Under the pieces are notes generated by a model. That model did no database searches and was not told where the DNA came from. It saw only the letters and a program-made list of their open reading frames with translations. From Sesamum alatum (lineage: Eukaryota; Streptophyta; Magnoliopsida; Lamiales; Pedaliaceae): a stretch of 64,000 bases of DNA. Each line of letters starts with the position of its first letter. Position 1 is the stretch's first letter. Positions 57,994 through 64,000 of the stretch are shown here, one piece after another. The translations under genes were made by a program, and so were the position numbers. The stretch covers positions 25,262,046 to 25,326,045 of the forward strand of contig JACGWO010000007.1 of the NCBI GenBank assembly GCA_034509735.1. The letters are read 5' to 3'.

Positions 57994-58373
57994 TTAAAGT
58001 GATCGACTAAAGTCTCTTTCCTGCACTCTCTACTCAATATGACTTCTATGGAAAGTTTTTGAATTAAAGCACAACTCACCTCTTTCAATGCCATTCAATG
58101 AACACCCATGTCTTTTCTCAATTACTTTTTAGTTCAAAAATTTGAACACGAGTAGTAACGAAAAAAAAAAAAAAAAAACCCTAACATTAAAAAAAATCTT
58201 CATGAGATTACAACAAGGGTAGGACAATTCTTAATTTTAAGCCCCAGACAAACATTGAGTTACATTCCTAGCAATCACGAAATCATCTATTCTACAGTTA
58301 ACTGATTGATAATTAGAAGGAAACTGAAACAGTGCTGCTGAGATTGCTGATGGGCTAAACTGATCAGAAAATG
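57994..58373. other. Downstream region of the SWEET gene
   Basis: AT-rich sequence beyond the stop codon at 58374, which on the minus strand would be 3' untranslated sequence and terminator. No canonical AATAAA is seen in the first 170 bp. An A-run at about 58160-58179 (T-run on the transcribed strand sense) is present. Confidence 0.5.
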
Positions 58374-61300
58374 CTACACGACTCCATTAATATGTGAAAC
58401 ATGGCCGTTCTTGTTAACGCCTGCTCCTACTTTTCCTGCCAAGTCCACTTCGCTTTGGGCTTTTCTTTCAGCCATCATTCTTTTAGTAGATTTGTAGAAG
58501 GTGGCGTATAATATTAGCTGAGCTAGCCCAAGCAAAGTTCCCATCCCATTAGGGGCCTGCATTGCAAAATCATTGTCAATTTTTCAGTGTTTAGTGAAGA
58601 ATTTGTATTTTCAATTTTATATAAATTTTTATGTAAAGATAAAAATATGTATAAATTAATTGATGAATTATGTTTTTATAAAAATTTTTATGTAAAGATA
58701 AAAATATGTATAAATTAATTGATGAAATTATGTTTTCTGTTGTTAGTGCTCCCAGATCAATTTATATTTTCTGTTATTTTTGAATTATCAGTGATACCAT
58801 ATCACAGCATAATAAAAGAAATATAGTATTAATTTATAAAACTAATCTACATTTATAAAAAAAAATGAAAATGATAACAAAACATTTTTAGTGAGAGATA
58901 AGTACGAAAAATATGTATGTATCCACTTTCATCACTGTTTCAAAAATTGATGTAGCAAAAATTAATACCTAAATCGTGCCAAGCACTAGAAGAAATTTGA
59001 CGTTTAATCATGACTAATTATCATGGTTAAGATAAATAGTCGTAATAAATAATCATTCACCGCGACCACTCTACGGTTATTAACTATAGTTTTACGAGTG
59101 TCGCTAAAATATTTATCGTGACTAGAAATCGTGGCAAAAGCGTTTGCTATGACTTATAACATGGTGGATAACTTAAAATTTTGCAACAGCTTTTGTTTAA
59201 TCATTATTAATAAATATTATAATCATGATATTAATTCACAGCCAATAATAACTTTTCTTCAAGTGAAGATTTACACTTGGTATATGTTAAAGTTGGATTT
59301 TTCCCATTTTTGCATGAGAGAATGTACTTACAAGAATAAAGATATCGAAACGGATAAGAGCGTATGCAGTCCAGCTGACGCCATTGAGGAAGGAGAAAAG
59401 GGAGAGGAAAAATGGCATATACTCTACGCTTCTTGTCGTGATCACCAGCTTCTGGACGGAAATCCAATTTCCAATAATTAATTTCTATGTAAAATGATTT
59501 CAACAATTTAAAGGGAAAATAAAAAGAAAATAGACTTCAGATATTCATGCATTAGTTCACATTAGTAATGCCTATTATGAGCATTTAATTGTGTATTTCG
59601 ACACTGCGTGAGATAAATATAAATAATAAAACAATTATTTATGTCCACACCTTCTTAATTAATTAATTAAATTAAACTTATAATAATTGTCCTCAATAAT
59701 TTTACATTTCCCTCCATGCTAGTGATATTTTTAGTCACAGACATCTGCTGGAGGAATGAAGAAAACGTCACTGGATGTATCAGTGTAATTACTCAAAATA
59801 ATTCTTGTAACTTGAGTCTAGATAAGAGAATTATTATCATAATTATGCTTGCGAAAAAAGGGTTAAAAAATAATAGGGATAATTACACCCCTCCCTTGAA
59901 ATTTGGTGTAATTACACGTAGACCTCCAGTAGTTTGGAAAATTACATTTAGGACCCTTGCAATAAATTAATAATAAGTCAATCAAGGGTAAGTATCGATT
60001 TTCATTAAGTTTTCTTTTTTGTTAATATCAACAAATTCGGTGAATTTTGACTAACGGAGGAACCTATTTTTTCGACGGACGCAAACCTCAGGAGTAGTAA
60101 ATGTAATTTCTCAAACTACAGGAGGTCTATATGTAATTAGAGCAAACCTCAAGGGAGGGAAGTGTAATTATCCCAAAATAATAATAGGTAAAAACTTTAA
60201 GACTATATTTGGGTCGACGGATGAGGGAAGGATTTAGAGTAATAATTTCAAATGACTTAAAATCCATCAATGTTTAACAAAATTTTTTAAATATATAATT
60301 TGCCGAAACAAATTCATATATAAGATTTCCGTTCAGATTTAGAATCAATCGATCTAAATAAAGCCTAAAAGATAAAAAAAATTAAAAAAAATATAATGCA
60401 GTTTCCTAAAAGATAAAAGAAGACAATAAATTTTTATGAAATTTACTCTTCCCAAAATAAAATAAATTTCAAAGAAAAGAGCAACCCGACCCTGAGAGGA
60501 TCGCATTGTTATTTTTCTGGAATTATTATATCTCCATCCCTAACTTATAATCTATTTATATAAATCAATCCTACTTTTTATATAACTATATAAATTATCC
60601 CTGACAGTAAAAAAGTCAAAGTAATTTGAATAGTAATTTTAATGTTGTTGTAGGGTGTATGTGAAATTTTTCAAAAAGCAGTGGATGATTTGTATAAGTG
60701 ATATTGACATTTATGATGGGTATAAGTTAAACTATCCAAAAACGAGAGATGATTTGAGTAAATATACCATCGATTAGGGGTATAAATGTAATTATTTCTA
60801 TTTTTTTCTTAAAAAAAAAATTATACATTTTCAAAAAGGCAAATTAAATGCAATTAACCCGTAAAATAAAGCGTTAAACGCACCATGACGGCTAGCGGCG
60901 AAGCGTACATCATAATGTTGCCAATCATGCAAATGCTGCCGATGATGGCCGACCGGAGCTTGGTGGTATGAACCAAAGTCAACACGAGGAGGGCTAACGC
61001 CGCCACGAATATGCACTCCACCACCACTATCACCACCAGCCTCAGCCGCTTCTTGGAGTCGGAGAATATGAGGAACAGAGACAAGTAGAGGATCTCAATC
61101 ACAAACCCCGTCCCATTGATCGTCACAACCAGTGTGCTGTGAGGGTGTACCAGAGGCAGTCCATATAGTACCCACAGCCCACAGTTTATAAAGGTGGCAA
61201 GATATGGAAGCGGTGAGTACTGTTCCACCGATCTTTTCTTCCATATCCGACAGAAAGTTGGCCTGCACCAAAAAAAAATAGAAAATTTCATTAAATTATA

Positions 61301-61866
61301 GGAAAAATGCAAAATAAGCAAATTACCCCTTTATTATGATAGGAAAAAAAACTACCTTAATATATATTTTTTTTAAAATGAAATAATTTACCTTCTTGTA
61401 CTTTTTTGAAATGAAGCAAATTATCTCCTTAAATCGGAGTAAAATGCAAAAAAGTATATTGCTATTCTTTTTTCACATACTAATTTTTTCATTTTCAATA
61501 TCACATGAATAAATTGTATAAAATTCTTAAATTATAATTAGCAGAGTAATTATTTTTGGATAATATTTTAAATTTCCAATAATTAACAGAAAGAATCAAG
61601 AAAAGCTTACACAGGTGACAAAAACAATATCAGTGCTATCACGTTTCCTGAAAATAAATAAATAAATATATCATCAGCTTCAACATTACAATAAATCATA
61701 ATATTTCATCACCATCCCTACAAAACAATATAATACAAGATTTTACCCTAAAAAACACAACTACACACACAGATGTGTGTGTTTGTGAGAATTATAGTAT
61801 GTGAATAAAACCAAGAAACTGACCTATAATACCAACAACAGTGCGAGCAAGTTCTGTGGAAAACAT
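58374..61866 (-). CDS. SWEET: Clade II SWEET sugar transporter, five exons, 253 aa
   Basis: SWEETs are seven-helix membrane uniporters; clade II members (SWEET4-8) mainly move hexoses, usually at the plasma membrane. Exons on the minus strand are 61866-61824, 61647-61611, 61262-60884, 59451-59332 and 58556-58374, all with GT-AG borders and matching phases. They total 762 bp including TAG. The first MtN3/saliva repeat covers residues ~7-95 (start [19 protein letters not shown], then [33 protein letters not shown]); the second covers ~130-215 ([43 protein letters not shown]). The conserved prolines P28, P46, P149, P166 and pocket asparagines N76 and N196 are present. Residues ~216-253 form a hydrophilic cytosolic tail. 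The third exon (379 bp) equals the usual exons 3 and 4 joined. Intron 3 (1.4 kb) holds a MITE. It looks intact. The clade is clear; the exact orthologue (SWEET5- or SWEET7-like) is not. Confidence 0.93.
58615..58732. repeat. Tandem duplication (~58 bp x2) in SWEET intron 4
   Basis: TTTTATATAAATTTTTATG...TTGATGAATTATG (58615-58672) is followed immediately by a second copy (58673-58732) with two or three changes. It lies 58 bp upstream, in transcript sense, of the last exon. Confidence 0.85.
58984..59165 (+). mobile_element. CACTA-like transposon end in SWEET intron 4
   Basis: It begins CACTAGAAGAAATTTGACG, close to the CACTACAAGAAA terminus of plant CACTA (EnSpm) elements. Subterminal-like short repeats follow (GTCGTAATAAAT, ACCGCGACCAC, GAGTGTCGCTAAAAT, ATCGTGGCAAAAGCG). 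I find no matching opposite end, so it is a solo end or a truncated copy. The right boundary is approximate. Confidence 0.45.
59876..60174. mobile_element. MITE (299 bp) with 9 bp duplication in SWEET intron 3
   Basis: AAAATAATA flanks both sides exactly (59867-59875 and 60175-60183). The ends are inverted repeats of more than 60 bp: GGGATAATTACACCCCTCCC at the left against GGGATAATTACACTTCCCTCC for the reverse complement of the right, continuing with TAATTACA, AGACCTCC and AATTACATTTA. There is no coding frame. The duplication length suggests a Mutator-like origin. Confidence 0.85.
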
Positions 61867-61978
61867 GTCTGTATATGTATAGAGAGAGAGAGAAAAGAAG
61901 AGAGAGAAATCAAAGAGAAAAATGAGAGGAGAGGGAAAATGCATGTGAAGTAGATAGATAGGGATGGTGTATATATAA
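61867..61978 (-). promoter_or_regulatory. SWEET core promoter and 5' untranslated region
   Basis: On the minus strand TTATATATA (61978-61970) is the best TATA candidate, about 105 bp before the ATG at 61866. Between them lies a CT-rich stretch (plus-strand AGAGAGAGAGAGAAAAGAAGAGAGAG, 61882-61908), typical of plant pyrimidine-patch leaders. The transcription start is not determined. Confidence 0.5.
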
Positions 61979-62189
61979 GCATGAAAAGGAAGAGGTAGGG
62001 TTTGGGCGTTTGTATTACATAAGCAAAAAATTTCCTGTCACCTGCATGACATGTATTGGCTGGTCACAATCAGAACAACACATGGATTTAACCTAAACAT
62101 TAAAAATATATATATATATATATATAGAGGAAATTTAAATTAAATGTGGCACTTCACTCAAGGTTCTCACAATCCTAGCTGCAGTGCAA

Positions 62190-63495
62190 AAAATATTAAT
62201 AAATTAATTAGTGCTGGGCTTAAAAGTAAAAAAAATAAAAAACTGAAACTGATACGCTTCCGTAGCTTTTTTTTCAATCGGTAGTCATGGAATATATTTG
62301 ATATGTGTGTATAATTTTAAATTTTTATTGTATTTTTTCTAAATAAAATAAAAAAACATTGTAATAATTTATCAAAATAATTAATCTTTTTTGAATATTT
62401 ATGAATGTTCATGAATAAAAGTATTATTAACAAAATCAAATAATTAAGGAAATGTTATTTTAAAATAAAATAGGTTTAATACAATTTACATCCCTGTTGA
62501 TGGATCAAATTATGCTATTCCATCAAATTACAATATCAATCAATGCATCAAATTACAATATCAATTCCTCTTTATTGCTTCAATTAAAACCCCTGCATCT
62601 CCAGAATGTCCTTCTTTCCAAAAGAAAAAACCCCCGCACAATCCCTCTCAAAACTGTATTTATACTAGAGTGTAAAGACTATCCTGCCCCCCAACCGTCC
62701 ACTACCCCAACTACCGTAGTGGGTGTAACCGCCGTTAGGGGTAATTCAGTAATTTCCGTATCACACTTTCGGGAAATTACCTCTTGGTCCTTTGATTAAA
62801 TTCCTGTACCATCACCTGTGATATTATAAATGAGCAAATTAACCTTTTATGAAAAAAAATAGCAATTTACCTCCCCGTGTGGTGAATTGCTCCATTTTAA
62901 AAAATACGACGAGGTAAATTGATGCATTTTAAAAAACACAAAGAGGTAAATTGTCATTTTACTTTTCACAAGGGGATAATTTGTTCATTTACAATATCAC
63001 AATAGGTTGCTTGCATTTCTCAAAAAAAAAAAACAAAAAAAAATATTTAAAGACATTTACACATTTCACCAATATAAATTAATTAATTAGTGTTCGTACT
63101 GAAAAGTGGAGAAAAACTAAAACTGAAACTCTATATTTGATTTTGTTTTCTCGCCATTTCCGAGATGTTTACACATTTCATGGCTTTTTCTGTAATCAGA
63201 AACTCAGGAAAACACGATTGTTGTGTTGTGCATAATTCTTGAGTTTTTATTATATTTATAATTAAATAAAATAAAAACTAGAGTAAATAATATATCAAAA
63301 TTATTGCAAATTTTTAATTTTTTTTGAACGTGTATGAATAAAAAAATTATTAACAAAATCAAATAATAAAGAAAATGTTTAAAGCCATTTACACATTTCA
63401 CCAAAATAAATTAATTCATTAGCGCTCACGCTGAAAAGTGCAGAAAAACTGAAACTGAAATGTTTTCATGGCTTCTTTCTGTAATAAAGTAGTGC
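62190..63495. repeat. Direct repeats upstream of SWEET (2-3 copies)
   Basis: Copy 2 (63046-63377) begins TTTAAAGACATTTACACATTTC and copy 3 (63378-63495) begins TTTAAAGCCATTTACACATTTC; they are directly adjacent, and copy 3 is cut short. A more diverged copy 1 (about 62190-62455) shares AAATTAATTAGTG, AAAACTGAAACTGA and ATTATTAACAAAATCAAATAAT with copy 2. The interval is 0.3-1.6 kb upstream of the SWEET ATG. Confidence 0.7.
62456..63045. other. Spacer with a small foldback
   Basis: AT-rich, with a C-rich interval (62640-62750) lacking recognisable genes. CAATTTACCTCCCCGTG (about 62854) and its near complement CACAAAGAGGTAAATTG (about 62939) form a foldback, perhaps a short MITE-like remnant. 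Similar AAATTACCCC-type motifs appear in SWEET intron 2 (61300-61450). Confidence 0.4.
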
Positions 63496-64000
63496 TTTTT
63501 CAAAAAAAAAAAAAAAATAATTATTATTTAGTATCTGCACTGAATTCAAGTCAAGCTTATCCTTATCCACATAAGGTGTATATATGTATATACTTGTTTG
63601 CATGGGGTGAAGTTATTTGCGGAGTCTTTTTTGACATTTGGATGAGCAGAGTCAGTAAATGCGGAGAAAATGTAGTGGATTACAGACACCAGCTAATATA
63701 TTTCAAGAATAAATGTTACTGTGTTGGTGCATTTAATAACAAAATTTGGAGTTTTCCATTGAAGAAAAACGAACTCCCTTCTTAATTGTTCTGGGATTAT
63801 GTATGTAAAGGTGACGAAGATTGAGCTTGCTAGTAATCAATGCGTCAACTATGTTGCAATCTTACTCATCCACGTTTATAGATAAAACTATGGTTAAATC
63901 CATCTTGTCACACTTGAAAAATTATGATTTTCCCTATCGTTAATAACTATGCTCAAAAGAGAAAAATTATAACTAATATAAATTAATCATGGCTTCGCAA
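63496..64000. other. Right edge, no supported gene
   Basis: A plus-strand frame 63468-63785 ends ...NKIWSFPLKKNELPS but begins in an A-run within the direct repeat and matches no family I know. I treat it as chance or a gene fragment. The remaining sequence is AT-rich without recognisable structure. Confidence 0.4.

Noticed and set aside
59231..59506. 91-residue minus-strand frame over SWEET exon 4
   Set aside because: Wrong phase; with the AG at 59453-59452 and GT at 59331-59330 the other frame gives the conserved SWEET segment.
60831..61016. Second minus-strand frame overlapping the SWEET third exon
   Set aside because: Out-of-frame shadow of the exon; the SWEET frame carries all conserved residues.
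61286..61455. Possible MITE in SWEET intron 2 (AAATTACCCC motifs)
   Set aside because: The motifs are in direct rather than clearly inverted orientation and no flanking duplication could be found.
1..64000. CRISPR array, bacterial operon or phage-type system
   Set aside because: The repeats are LTRs, tandem duplications and MITEs; genes have introns and the sequence is a plant nuclear region.

Overview
The window is plant nuclear DNA, probably from a eudicot (the order cannot be read from the sequence). The evidence is spliceosomal GT-AG introns in a SWEET sugar-transporter gene, Ty1/copia and chromovirus-type Ty3/gypsy retrotransposons with tRNA-Met-type primer sites, and MULE-, Harbinger-, hAT- and CACTA-like DNA transposon ends. 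About 54 kb is transposon inside transposon. Only the last ~10 kb looks like an ordinary genic region.

Left nest (1-11304). The 3' half of copia element A (+) ends at 4165, inside copia element B (-, to 9403). B sits in the integrase of a gypsy chromovirus (+, 9404-10902). The gypsy element interrupts the terminal part of a hAT DNA transposon (-, 10903-11304). The left halves of all four lie outside the window.

Central nest (11644-54417). Copia D (+) has ~375 bp LTRs at 11649-12021 and 54036-54412 and a GTGTC target-site duplication. It is split by copia E (-, 13605-50868, duplication GAGGA). The 5' LTR of E is split by copia F (+, 23057-50026, duplication TTGCC/TGGCC). F carries copia G near its 5' LTR (24428-32150, joined at short microhomologies) and copia I in its pol gene (36716-46553, left target site CTAGG). 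I has the irregular form LTR-internal-LTR-partial internal. A 457 bp foldback MITE lies in the integrase of E, and a 385 bp non-copia filler lies in the integrase of D.

There are two related long-LTR copia families. Family 1 (A, E, I) has ~2.2 kb LTRs beginning TGTTRGAATA with CCAGAAAGCC. Family 2 (B, F, G) has ~1.9-2.0 kb LTRs with CCATGTA(A)GCC. Both have the same gag-protease-integrase-RT-RNase H order. Both have a long (1.6-2 kb) 5' leader holding a CG-rich block and a pair of CACGAGTCGTG palindromes. All copies carry stops, frameshifts or deletions; the RT-RNase H half of G (29719-31665) is the longest intact frame.

Right region (54418-64000). AT-rich DNA holds a hAT-like MITE, a 1.19 kb MULE-like element with an exact 9 bp duplication, a Harbinger/Tourist-like element, and one host gene on the minus strand (58374-61866). 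This is a five-exon clade II SWEET transporter of 253 residues. Its introns contain a 299 bp MULE-type MITE, a CACTA-like end and a tandem duplication. About 0.3-1.6 kb upstream of its start is a direct repeat present in two to three copies.
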